This document shows positions 1 to 12,218 of a DNA stretch of 64,000 nucleotides, piece by piece. Both the position numbers and the translations under genes were made by a program. The DNA is from Bugula neritina (lineage: Eukaryota > Bryozoa > Gymnolaemata > Cheilostomatida > Bugulidae): assembly GCA_964035545.1 (NCBI GenBank), contig OZ037769.1, forward strand, positions 12,824,633 through 12,888,632. The letters are read 5' to 3'. Below the pieces are notes generated by a model, which worked only from the letters and a program-made list of their open reading frames with translations, was not told the DNA's origin and made no database searches. Position 1 is the first letter of the stretch, and each line of letters begins with the position of its first letter.

Positions 1-244
1 TTTAAACAAGCATATATATACTGTAATAGTTCAAACTGAAATAAAACAAGTTACCCATTTCTTAGTTTGTAGCTGTGCTCAAACAAATATCTACAGAAAT
101 AATTATTTAGTTACTATAGTGTGGTTTATTTAGCAAAGATTAATTTAAAAATATACGGTCTTATGTAAAACATAGCAGGAAAACTTATACCTCAGTAGAA
201 ATATTTATTTATGTATTACGATGCTTGTATTGACAATGTTTTAG
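1..244 (+). other. Upstream intron of the first Cys-rich gene
   Basis: AT-rich sequence ending in a good 3' splice site (a T-rich stretch then AG at 243-244) immediately before the first coding exon of the window. The three intact paralogs downstream each have a 45-nt first exon 0.4-0.6 kb upstream of exon 2, so the matching exon of this gene should lie just outside the window. I see no ATG-signal-peptide exon here. Confidence 0.6.
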
Positions 245-650
245 TCGGGGTTAGTTTCTGGCACTTTGTATGATGAAAGTCCTGGGGCAAGCAGACTGAG
301 TGACTTGACCATTGCGCGTGTCAGGGCTGAGCAGAAAAACCGTGAAGATTCACCTTTAAGTGACCTTGTCGGTTTAAATCCTCACCGAAACACTACTGGA
401 ACCTTTGATGCTTTGTACGCAGACTACTTGGACAGAAAGGCTTATGAGCAAATGCCCCAACCTGAGGAATATGAAGGTGATATGTTTGAGGATGCAATTC
501 GTGATGGCACTAGAGCAACACAAATACGTTGAGAGGTGTTATCTGTGCTTGGCAGCAGGCGAGATTAATGATGATGAATCCTATGACTGCATCCTCAGAT
601 GTGTCTTAGAAAGCACTGACCTTCTATCTTGTCCGTCTCATCCTGAATAA
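245..650 (+). pseudogene. Secreted Cys-rich protein, frame-broken copy, 5' exon missing
   Basis: Exon 2 of a member of the local Cys-rich secreted family. Reading from the acceptor at 245 (phase 0, as in its paralogs), the N-terminal part contains SRLSDLTIARVRAEQ and SPLSDLVGLN, matching the paralog at 2798-3814, but this frame stops at 530-532. The conserved C-terminus (RCYLCLAAGE ... CPSHPE) lies in another frame, ending at 648-650. A net +1 shift therefore occurs between about 390 and 530. A GT...AG stretch of 37 nt (477-513) would realign the frames but is shorter than normal animal introns. The first cysteine of the family pattern is not present. The stop overlaps an AATAAA signal (645-650). 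It could be a pseudogene, a polymorphic null allele or a sequence error; function unknown. Confidence 0.6.
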
Positions 651-2741
651 AATAAAAAAAAAGTCTTACTGACAGAAAAACTAAAATTATTTTTAGTTTG
701 GTTTTATTATCAAAACAGGTAACTTTGCGGCTAAATTGAATTAAAAGTCTTTTTCACATTGCAGAATTTTTTCTGAAAGTATTTTAGTGTTACTGCTGTC
801 AGGTTTAATATAATGTATAATTGCTTAACTTTACTCAATTATATGTAATACAATAGTTGTGTTTATATTTGTTACTATATATAATCAAACTTCAAACTTT
901 ATTCCTGTGCTTTATTTTTTCCTATCATTTTATGCAAGTATTTCATATCTATAATAATAATACTAAGTTATAAGCAATATCCGCTAAAATTAATTATTAC
1001 ATGCATACAGAAAAATCTGCATGGGCTCCCTCACCATTTCTGTTAACCAACCTTAAAGATTTGATATGCAACCCAATCTTGCATTTGAAACTATATAAGC
1101 TTTTTAGTGAAGGATAATAATTACACAGTTTAACAAAGTTAGAATCAAATCATAGTCTATATATGACCTATAGCTGGGTTGCTGAATAGCCTCAGTTTTA
1201 TCAAACAGTATAATCACACAAGCAACAGCCCACTACACATTATCAAATTTTGTGCAAAGGTATTCCAAAGCAACATTTGTCGTTTAATAACCGATTTTTG
1301 TTGAATGAAACATTTGAACTTCAAAAAATGCATTTAATATATTTTTTATATGCACTTAGATTAATATACCATGCAAAACTTGACTATAGTATGCAGGACT
1401 AGTTATAATAATACTTTTTTACTTTAATAATTGCATACTAATTGGAGAAACTCATAACTGTTGAAAATAATTATTTAGGAAGTATAGCAGAACATATGAG
1501 TGTTAAAAATTAGTTGCGACAAAAGAAAACATTATTCGGAGCCCTAATGTAAAACAAATACAGCATATGGACAAGATTAAAATAGCTTGCAATATGGAAC
1601 ACGCATGCAATGTGTTGTTAGATGCAAAGTATTTTCTAAAAAACAACAGGAATATATTTTTTTCTAAAAGTATTTTTTGTAAAATATTTATTGGAGAACT
1701 GATATTTGAGCTGCAGGGAATGCGTACGAATGGCAGAATATATATGCAAATGGAGATTTGTGACAGCCAGCTTGCTCTGAGTAAATGACACACAATCATG
1801 ATTAGTTTTATTTCGTTCATTGCCAACTGGTAATTTTATCAAAAAGTGCAAAACTGAAACATGTTATATAATCGCCTAAAGTACCTAAAAAGTTTAAATT
1901 ACTCTAAGTATTACCAGAAATGACTGAAGCAACCTTAAAGCCAAGTAGGCTAAATTTATCCATAAAACCAGCTACCATTTTACATTCTATTTAGTGTTAC
2001 ACCTAAATACTCCCTAGCTAGTAAACATCTGCACTCTATAGTTTACATAATAGCAGGGTATTATCACAGCTGGTTATGGCAGATTAGCAAAGCTATCCTC
2101 TTTTCAAACCTAATAAGCAGTTACATGCACATCCTAAAGGCTAAGTGCCTTGAATAAAGGAGTGGGTGAGAAAATCATGCCTGAAATTTCTTTATCGTAT
2201 TTTAAATCTGGTTGTTATATTAAACAACATCTCACCAAAAATTGTAAATAGCAGACTAAACAGGTTGTTTTATTTCAAGCATTCTTATAAACTCTGTTGT
2301 TATAGAGTTATTTAGATTTATAATATTTAGGCAGCTGGTAACTATGGTAACCGTACTTCATCTTTTTCTCCATCCACTCATGCTAACCCTCCCATTTGTC
2401 TATCCATTGTAGTCTACGATTTTTTATCTAGTAGCAAATACTAAAATATTTAATCATAAAAATACTGTAATTATGGACTGTAAAGGTATAAAAGTGAAAA
2501 CTAGAAAAACATCTCCCTGCTTAATATTTTCTCTTTTGATGGCACTTAAGATGCAGTCTAGTATTAAATTGAAAGCATATAATTATTGAAAGTCTTCCAT
2601 ACCATTTCACCAATCCTCTATTGTTTAATGGGCACTTTTGTCCTTTCTCTTTACTTTCTTTCACGCTATTGGTCAAAATTCTGAGAATTTTTATTCAATA
2701 GTTGACATTCTGACACTTTCAGTTATTCTTCAAGTTGACGT
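651..2741. other. Intergenic, no gene seen
   Basis: About 2.1 kb of AT-rich sequence between the first and second Cys-rich genes. The reading frames inside (for example 1503-1851 on either strand) are low-complexity, mutually overlapping and lack recognisable domains or splice-bounded homology to neighbours. I see no transposon ends or RNA gene. Confidence 0.5.
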
Positions 2742-2748
2742 TATAAAA
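2742..2748 (+). promoter_or_regulatory. TATA box of second Cys-rich gene
   Basis: TATAAAA 56 nt upstream of the start codon at 2798, in the right place for a core promoter with a ~25-nt 5' UTR. The same motif occurs at 7405-7411 upstream of the fourth family member. Confidence 0.5.
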
Positions 2749-2797
2749 TAGAAGCCTGTTTTAACTAGAGCAAGCCAAAAGTGATAGTATTTGAACC

Positions 2798-3814
2798 ATG
2801 AAGGGCTTATACCAAGTAACGATGTTTGTGCTCTGTACAAATGTGAGTATATTTTTTGGTATTACGTTTAGCTTTATAGAGTTTTTTAAACTTTTTTTTG
2901 CTTTGAAGTATCTCTATAAATATGATCTGTTGTAAATAAATAGTACCATAATAAAATAGATTGTTTTAGTGCCATGAAATTGTTAATACATTTTAAGCTG
3001 GGTAAATGGCAAATTAAACATGGTAATTAAACATGGTAAATAAGGGACAATTTAAACCTAGTAATTAAAGTTTTCTGTATAGAACTTTAGATTTTCTATT
3101 TCAAACAAAAAGCTGCTCTAAAACATTTAAGTTTTATACCTTATTTTTGAGAAAAAAAAACAAAGAGCTGTCTTTTAATTCTTGCAGTTATTAGAACGAG
3201 TATACAAACCCAAAGCACCGCCATTTTTATCATAATTGAGACGATAAGAACGCTCAGGCAGCTAATAGTCTTTGTCATATCTCTAATGCTTTTAGCATAA
3301 ACATTATAGAGCTAGAAGTAATCACGTACCTGATGCTTGTATATTTTTGAGTCATCGTGATGATAAAGTTAAAAAGCACCAAAGTATTAATTATTGTTTA
3401 CCAATAACATATCATTTGTCTATGTTTTAGTGGGTGATGGTCAGAAGCACCCCTATTGGTTCAGTCCCTAATTCTAGGGTACTAAGCCACCAAATTATTA
3501 GTCGCGTGAGGGACGAGCAGATAGAGCGAGAAGAGTCTGCTTTGAGTGATCTCCTCAGTCTAAATTCCGATGAAAGTGCACCAGACCAACCCTCTGGAGA
3601 GGATCTGTCAGAGATAATTTATCTACCCGCCCCTACCACTACCAGGCGACCCACAACTACCGGTTACCCAACTTGTCTTCGAGTTTGCTACTTGTGTCTA
3701 GCCGCAGGTGAGCACGAAGAAAGAGATGCCTATGATTGTGTTGATAGATGCCTCCAACCAGATGCAGAAAAACTCACATGTCCCTCTCATCCCTTCACTA
3801 ATGGATCCATTTAA
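2798..3814 (+). CDS. Secreted Cys-rich protein with Thr-rich linker
   Basis: Two exons: 2798-2842 and 3431-3814, phase 0, donor GTGAGT, acceptor TTTTAG; 142 residues. Exon 1 encodes a hydrophobic start (MKGLYQVTMFVLCTN) that acts as a signal peptide together with the first residues of exon 2. Then come a charged helical stretch (SRVRDEQIEREESALSDLL), an acidic region, a Pro/Thr linker (TTTRRPTTTG) and a C-terminal six-cysteine domain with spacing C-x3-C-x2-C-x13-C-x3-C-x9-C, ending in CPSHPF. The cysteine count fits three disulfides; the paired CxxxC motifs resemble a helical-hairpin layout, but I do not recognise a named family. Unlike the paralogs at 5060 and 7517 it lacks the basic KR processing site. 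A poly(A) signal lies near 4049. Function unknown; probably extracellular. Confidence 0.75.
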
Positions 3815-5059
3815 AATAATTTTTTAAATGCCCTAATGACCCAAGTTCAAACCTTTTTATATTTATGACTTGATTTAAAATAAGAGGAGCAAAGAATAGT
3901 TTTGCAATATATATATAAAACTATTGGAAACTATTTCTTTATATTTGTGGATGTTTTGATTTTATAGATTTTGTGCCTCCATTTATTATATTTAGAATTA
4001 GAGTTATATATATTTTTGCACTTGAGTATTAATTACATTGCTGCAATCACCAATAAATTTTCTGCTGAAATTTATTTAAATTGTTATTGCTTTGCTTTTG
4101 CAGACGTCTGAAGGATTAATATATAGTCTATAATTACAAAAATAATTTCTTTAATTTGCAGGCATTTTTTATTTTAATCAGCTATATAAAGTATACTTTA
4201 GATATAAATTAGAAAATTTTGATGAATAGCCAACCTATAGAACTTTAGGCAGCTCAAGAAAGTATCAAAATAAATATATTTCCAAACTCATGAAAAAAGC
4301 AAATCAATAAATCGAATTCTGTATTAGAACCTTTTTTAAGTTATTACATTTTATAGGTTTTTTGAAGCTAAATCTTCTGCTGTTGTTTTTATGACTGTTG
4401 CCTTCAAGCCACGCACCAGCTTTATTTATTTTTGCAACTACTGTCATTAAATTTAATCTTTGCAATGAATTCTTAATATTTTTAATGGTAGAACACGTAC
4501 TGACTGTTTTATGATAGGTAGTTTTGCTCTACGGTTATATAAAACTTATTCCTCTTCCCTAACATTTTATTACAGAGAAACACCCTAGGGCCTAGAACTG
4601 AGCCTTGCTATTTGGGTGCTTGTAGTGCCCTTAGAGTTTACGAGGTCCTTACTCTTTAGCTAAACTAGAAAAGTTCTCAAGCTACACAAATCTCAGAACC
4701 ATTCATTAGGAAATGCTGTTATTAAGTACAAACTCAACACTTAGAAGCACTAAACTAGTAATCTGTTCTACTTAAAGCTGTTTCTTTGTTGATTTCGAAA
4801 TATTATTATAAGTTGGACAGTTGTTTGTTCAGTAGGAGGGGAGATTAGTTATAACTTAACCTGTATTTGTAAATATCTGCCAGCTCACTATAGATTTAAC
4901 ATAATAAGAATAATAGACTTCAAGAAGTTATATAATAATTGCTTGCATTATAAATGGCAGAATAGCAGGCAGTCTTTTTATTTCTAAAGCAGATGTTTTG
5001 GTGCTAAAAGGTTACACTGTCCAACTATTAACTTAACTTTAAAGTAAATAAACTACAGG
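3815..5059. repeat. Intergenic; 3' half duplicated at 7.0-7.5 kb
   Basis: 3' UTR and spacer. From about 4600 to 5059 the sequence closely resembles 7050-7516, including the shared strings CACAAATCTCAGAACCATTC and TTAAAGCTGTTTCTTTGTTG. The third and fourth Cys-rich genes were therefore duplicated together with roughly 0.45 kb of upstream DNA. The copy here lacks the stretch with the TATA box present at 7405. Confidence 0.7.
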
Positions 5060-5816
5060 ATGAAGGTCACAGTGTGTGTAGTTCTTTGTGTTGCAACCAT
5101 AAATGTAAGTATACCAGATTTCATTTTTATAAAGAAAGCTTCAAATGTATGCGTTGATATATACGATGTTTATAAAAACAAATTGTAAGAAACACAACTG
5201 CGTTATATAAACGAAACATATGCTTATGCACACAGTGTTCATTTAAATTTAAGTCAATTATTTTTCTAAGCTCTTTTTTTCATGAATTGTATAATATAAT
5301 TACTTCCTATGGCACACTCTTGAGGTAGTGAATCACTTTAACACTCTCATTCAATGTTGTATAATCATACTTACACTTAAAATTCTTATGCTAAGATACC
5401 ACCACCCGCCACCCGAGCAGGACCACGGCAGGGAAAGGTGACCAAAGGTGACCAAGATACCACCAAGTTGTAAAAATAAAGTCAACTAGCTGTAAACTTA
5501 TTTTTAGCTAGCTACAGCAGCCCTTAAGAAGCCATACAAAGATTCTTTGCAGGGAATACTCTCAGACTTGGTAAAGACAAACAGAGATAAACAGCTGTCA
5601 GAGAATGACCTTCTGGATCTTTACTCTGAGCAAAAGCTGCCATCTAACAGACTGAGAGTTAGAAACAAGCGAAAGGTTGAGATAAGTGCTTTCTGTATAA
5701 AAATGTGTGCTTTCTGCGCTATAGTTGGAGATCAAGCTGCAGCGCATGCCTGCATGTATTCCTGTAGCGATGAGGGTTCAAAACGCATAACTTGCCCATC
5801 TTACATCAATAATTGA
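5060..5816 (+). CDS. Cys-rich secreted pre-propeptide (copy 1)
   Basis: Exons 5060-5104 and 5508-5816, phase 0, 117 residues. Exon 1 encodes a signal peptide (MKVTVCVVLCVATIN). Exon 2 gives a propeptide-like region rich in Leu, Lys and Asp, then RVRNKR, a basic site of the kind cut by furin-type proprotein convertases, then a C-terminal peptide of about 43 residues with cysteines spaced C-x3-C-x2-C-x11-C-x3-C-x9-C, ending CPSYINN. This suggests a processed peptide (hormone-like, antimicrobial or other effector); activity cannot be told from sequence. Poly(A) signal AATAAA near 6006. It is a tandem duplicate of the gene at 7517-8312 and a distant relative of the one at 2798. Start chosen because the 45-nt signal-peptide exon is conserved in all three intact copies. 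Confidence 0.75.
5393..5465. repeat. GC-rich insert with 12-bp flanking direct repeats
   Basis: Inside the intron of the preceding gene, AAGATACCACCA occurs at 5393-5404 and again at 5454-5465, flanking 49 bp that is far richer in G and C than its surroundings and contains a doubled GGTGACCAA. I do not see it in the intron of the duplicate gene at 7517. Looks like a small insertion with target-site duplication, or a filler from break repair. Confidence 0.5.
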
Positions 5817-6326
5817 GGCCAATCAAAATGTATATTTAGTTTACTGCTTAAACTTGAATATGCTCAAATTTTTGTAGAATTTCACTAATTATGCCCCTTT
5901 GATTGATATTGTTACTAGAATGTAAAAGTGATAAACTGTATTTGAGCTTTTGGGATTGTACAACTGTTCACACTTCAATTCTCTTTTTGTAATGAGTCAA
6001 GCTTTAAATAAAAATGTGTACATCTTATGTAATTTGAAACTACATTTTGTGCATTTTTATTTGCATAAATTGAAAAATAAATAAATATAGTATAATAAAA
6101 GCACTATTAGCATCCTAAATAATAAGCTGTTTAAAAGCAGAACAACTATAAGTATAACTTGTATTATAGTCAATATCCCAGCATCCTGGTAACATTGTAA
6201 CACAGTTGAAGGTTATCAATTTGGTAAAGGTGTGGGTCTGAAATAAACCGTGGTCTATGAGATTTGTATATTAGTTGGAATTTAAAAAAAACCATTTTTT
6301 AAGTAGTATAACTAGTATGGTAAAAC

Positions 6327-6853
6327 TGGTGTCATCCCAGTTAGACACTATTCATTTGGGTTCATCCCAAATAGACGATTCCCAGTTAGACAATAGGCTA
6401 AATTACCCACTTAGAGATTCCCACTTGGACGCTTCCCAGTTAGGCGACATTTTTTATTTTGGTGCTATATAATTGTATAGTAATATACCTATATAACTGT
6501 TGCAATCATTGCTAAATAGCTAAAATACTGATAGCTATAATAGCTAACATGAATTATCTGGAATAATAGTCTAATCCCCATAGATTTGTGTGAGACAAAA
6601 AAACAGTAATATATATTATTAATAAACATTATCTTTAATTAATGAATACTCATTAACAAAATATCTGTTTAAACAAGAAGCAAAAAATATGTAAAATTAA
6701 TATGTTAATGCAGATCAAAGAGATTTATTCATGTGCTCAATATATGTACTTTATTTAAATATACATATATATTTAAATAATATTCAAATAAATTGCACAT
6801 ACAATATAAATAAATATCTTCTAACTGGGAATCGTCTATATGGGATGACACCA
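6327..6853. mobile_element. Inverted-repeat element, possible MITE
   Basis: Ends TGGTGTCATCCCA (6327-6339) and TGGGATGACACCA (6841-6853) are exact inverted copies. Just inside the right end lies CTAACTGGGAATCGTCTAT, whose complement occurs inside the left end (around 6372-6387) within several degenerate GTCATCCCAGTTAGAC-like subrepeats. The interior is AT-rich without coding capacity. A related single end (GTCTAACTGGGAAGCGTCTA) sits at about 21510. Superfamily and target duplication are not clear. It separates the two tandem peptide genes. Confidence 0.55.
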
Positions 6854-7404
6854 TTCATTTGTTTTGATACAATATAATATATTTTATTCGAAATTTATTT
6901 GAATATTGTTGAAATATGCATATATTTAAATAAACACAGATCGATTGTTTGTTATTTATTTAGCATATGAAAAAATTCTTTTATTTCTGTAATATATTAT
7001 TGCACATCAATTCTCTAAGGCTACACTCTAATGGCAGGGTGCTTATAGAGGCCTGAGAGTTTACAAGTTTTTCAGCTAAGCTTGAAAAGTTCCCAGACTA
7101 CACAAATCTCAGAACCATTCATTTAGAAATGCTGTTATTAAGGACAAGCCTAATATTTAGAAGCACTAAACTAGTAATTTGTTTCACTTAAAGCTGTTTC
7201 TTTGTTGATTTTAAAATATTATTATAAGTTTTACAGTTGTTTGTTTAGTAGGAGGGGAGGTTTGTCTAAATTTATTCTTTATTTGTAAACATCTGCTAAT
7301 GCACTTTAGAAATAATGTGACAAGAATAATCGCCTTTTAAGAGTTATGTAATAATTACTTGTGTAGAAGAAGGAATAGCAGGTAGCCTGTTTACTCTCAT
7401 AGGG

Positions 7405-7411
7405 TATAAAA
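7405..7411 (+). promoter_or_regulatory. TATA box of fourth Cys-rich gene
   Basis: TATAAAA about 106 nt upstream of the ATG at 7517, inside a block that is otherwise duplicated upstream of the gene at 5060 but is missing there. The two duplicates may therefore differ in promoter strength. Confidence 0.45.
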
Positions 7412-7516
7412 TTGGACAGGAGAAAGAGCCCCAGTTAGTTCAATCAGTGTTTTGGTGCTGAAAGGTAGTTTCGTCCATTTGTCAACTTTACGGGTATACA
7501 GCAAACAAACTACAGA

Positions 7517-8312
7517 ATGAAGGTTGCAGTGTGTTTACTTCTCTGCATGCTAGCAGTAAATGTAAGTATAATTTTTTTACATTTCATGTTTACCAGTAAC
7601 TGGAAAACTTGAAAAAATTTGGCTTAAAGTTGATATAACTTATTACTATGATAACAATGTTTTCCAAACTAAATTATAAAAAAATAGCTGTCTTTTAAAA
7701 TCAACTACGCCATTAGAATGTTTATTAAATCTTTGTACCTCGTCTTTTAACAGGCGACAAGTTTTGTTTTTTATTAAATAATTATATTTAATATAATTAT
7801 ATGTGCCAATACACTGAGATGCTAGTTTAAATTTATAGAATAACTATTTTCCTAAGCTTTGTTTGCCTGCCAAAACTTATTTTGTAATCCATTTCTTTTA
7901 AAATAGATGTCTTCTAGAGCATACTAATACAAAATTTCAATATAAAAACTCAAATTTGCCTACTTTTATTTTGCTAGGGTAACGCCAACCTATACTTATA
8001 CCGAGTTTAACTTAAATCTCAACTCATTTTTAGATGGTAACGGCAGCTCTTGAAAATCCACACAAAGAATCATTGCAAGGAATACTCACAGGCTTGGCAA
8101 AGAGAAGCAGTGACCTTTACTTCAAGCATAAGCTGCCAGCTAACAGACTGAGGGTTAGAAACAAACGGCAGGTAACAGCCGAATGTCTAAAAATGTGCGT
8201 TTTCTGTTTCAACTCTGGAGAGCACGCTTCAATGAGAGGCTGCATGGTTTCCTGCTCTGATGAAACTCTAGAGAACATAACCTGTCCTTCCTACGTCAAT
8301 CGACAGAGTTAA
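7517..8312 (+). CDS. Cys-rich secreted pre-propeptide (copy 2)
   Basis: Exons 7517-7561 and 8034-8312, phase 0, 107 residues. Signal peptide MKVAVCLLLCMLAVN, a propeptide, the basic site RVRNKR, then a mature region beginning QVTAEC, so an N-terminal pyroglutamate is possible after cleavage. Cysteine spacing C-x3-C-x2-C-x11-C-x3-C-x9-C is identical to the copy at 5060; the ending is CPSYVNRQS. Compared with that copy it has lost about 10 residues of the propeptide. The cleavage site and Cys frame are the best conserved parts, whereas the loops differ, as expected for a processed and rapidly diverging extracellular peptide. Poly(A) signals near 8362 and 8462. Function unknown. Confidence 0.75.
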
Positions 8313-8479
8313 AATGTATATTTAGTCTCCTACTTAAATATTTTCAGCTTTTTACAATTTTAATAAATATGCTGTTTTATTAACATATTTATTAGAAATA
8401 AAATTGATATGTTTAAGGTTTTTAGAATTGTAAAAAGTTGCACTCTTTTAATTTTTATTTCAATAAAGCTCAAACAGAA

Positions 8480-10219
8480 ATAATGCAGTGTGTGAATTAA
8501 AAATACGTCATTTGTGCATTGTACATTAAACAATAAACATGTACAATATCCAGTATTACAGTAACAGTATTACTATTAATAAATAGTGAACTCTTTGAAA
8601 GGAGAAAAACTATAACAGAATTGCAGAATAATGTTAACATAGTACAGCAGCTAAAGGTTGCTTTTGATGAAATGTAGAATCATTGCAATAAGCAATTGCT
8701 ATGAGAGCTGTATATTATTTAAAATAAAAACACCACATTCTTCCATATTGTAGAACTTTTTTTAAAAAGTTCTTTTTACGAATAATATCTTATAATTACT
8801 TCAGCTATAATAAATTACAAAGTAAATAGCCCCAGCTGCACTTATAATTGCATACAATTATATATTGTAAGCAATATATTATAGATTTTTAATCTTCCTA
8901 ACAAATTTATTGTTTTTAATAATGACTAGGCGCAATATTTTTCTAGGTATGTGTATAGTTAGATGTTATAATTTTCAGTACATATTCATTACTTTTGTGT
9001 GACAGTGTGTTTCATGTAATGCAAGTGAAGAGTTGTCCTTTCATTATTCTTCAATACCAGTTGAATGCAAGATTTACTTTCTGTTATATATACATTACTG
9101 TTGTTTAAGTCATAGCTGTTGTATGCACAAACATTTATATTACGTGCCTTATAGTGCATATCTAACCATATAGAAAGTTATTGGGTTTATTCCATTATAA
9201 TATAAAAAGAGTTTTCATAAAGGTGAGTGATAGTGTAAATATTATATTTTTGCTGCAACTCCGAAAATTATAAAACAATATTTTGCCAAAATTCAATTTT
9301 TTATTCTTATTGCTTTCTTGATACAATTAATCCAATATCCTAAAAGAATGATTTTCTAAAAGTTAAAAGTTTTGTAATTTGTAAGATTAAATTGTTTACA
9401 ATTACTTACAAAAGTTGACATATGCCATCTATAGCTGTAAAACGTTCTGCAATATGTTATAGATAATGTTTACTTGAGAACAATGTTCATAGTTCATGCA
9501 TCAAATTAAAATTATAATAAATTTATTTACAATTTCTATAATTTTTTGCAATATTCGTATAGCTCAATACTAATTGTAGTGCAACAACTAAAATATTGCA
9601 CTAAAATATTATATTGCTATATTGTTTTGTTAAAAGTGTCATATTATTATTATAGAAACTGAATATACTTTATATGAAAGATTCTCCTTATATTCTAAGA
9701 GGAATCTTTCTATTGGGGTAAAACGTTAACATACACAAGAGGAAGCAATTTCAATAGTTAAATTTTTAAAGTAGTAATAAGCTGTGTGTTGGAGTTATCC
9801 TTCCTTTATGCTGCTAATTTGATATCCATGTCCTTCAATCGATCTGCAATTACTAAAAACCTTGGCCGCCTCTATATATCTGCATTTGTGCAAATTACTC
9901 AAAAGTAGCCATGCTAATTGTTTATACCAAGTATAACCTTTATATAGTATAAATGTACTATAAATCCGTTAGCAAGGAACTGATACAAAACTATTTTTTC
10001 AGGATGTTTCAAATTGATGTGCTATAAATTCCCATAGTAATTCTTAATTTGCATTTAATTGTATTTTTAAACACAATCAAAAAAAGAGTAAGATATAATC
10101 TATTGAAGTTATCAAACGTTGTGCAATATATTTACCATAATATTATAATACTGATGTATTGTAAACAGTTCAATATTAGCGTTATATGGTAATAGACATA
10201 TGGCTGTTTATTTACCAGA
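8480..10219. other. Intergenic, one hairpin, no gene seen
   Basis: AT-rich spacer between the Cys-rich and D8C gene clusters. The only structured item is a near-perfect hairpin at 9676-9710 (15-nt arms GAAAGATTCTCCTTA and TAAGAGGAATCTTTC around a 5-nt loop). No conserved reading frame or transposon end is recognised. Confidence 0.45.
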
Positions 10220-11652
<1,433 letters not shown>

Positions 11653-11827
11653 GGAGTTGTGTCTCCTTCAGCAATTGAATATTTATATCATCTTTTTAGC
11701 TGACATTCTATAATCTGTTATAAATAGTAAACAATTTTATCTTTACAATAAAAGGCATGCTACCGGTTATATGATTAAGCTAATTAAGTTAGAAGCAACA
11801 GATATATTATAGTAATATAATGATGGA

Positions 11828-12043
11828 GTCCATTCTCTCCATATCTTACAATGCCATTTCTCATAAAATTTCATAGGTTGCCAGAAAGGCTTGGACCCGC
11901 CTATTTTTCATAAGCGCTTTATGTATGTGTGTATAAAGACAAAATAGTTAAATAAGTAAATATTTTAGTACTTCATAACTATATGACACGTATTGAGGTT
12001 TTGGGACCCGTCTGCTTATTAGTGAAACATGGAGGGAGCACTG
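11828..12043. mobile_element. Mariner-type MITE, copy A (degenerate)
   Basis: Matches the better-preserved copy at 32481-32683: the right end is GGAGGGAGCACTG followed by TA, the left end a decayed CTCTCCATATCTTAC, and the shared interior includes TATGTGTGTATAAAGACAAA. No coding capacity. A sister copy lies in the same position of the next gene-duplication unit (14336-14545), so this insertion predates the duplication. Confidence 0.6.
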
Positions 12044-12141
12044 TAGTAAAATTAAATTATGGCAGTTTCTTTTAGTTGTTAGCATGGCAGAGACATAAAC
12101 AACGGCCCATACAGACTTTAACTCAAAAGGTAGTTGTATGA

Positions 12142-12218
12142 TAATTGCCCTCAACGGGATTCGAACCACAGACCTATAGCTTGCGAGCAGATGCACCAAC
12201 CAATTACACCACAGGGGC
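12142..12218 (-). pseudogene. tRNA-like sequence, Cys-like anticodon loop
   Basis: On the minus strand: TGGTGTAATTGGTTGGTGCA (A box), an anticodon loop TCGCAAG that would read GCA, and GTGGTTCGAATCCC (B box), ending GAGGGCA. The acceptor and anticodon stems are only partly paired, so a working gene is doubtful. A more decayed copy at about 14648-14727 lies in the duplicated spacer of the next unit. Confidence 0.45.

Noticed and set aside
1503-1851. Overlapping frames on both strands
   Set aside because: Low-complexity, mutually overlapping, no homology to neighbours.
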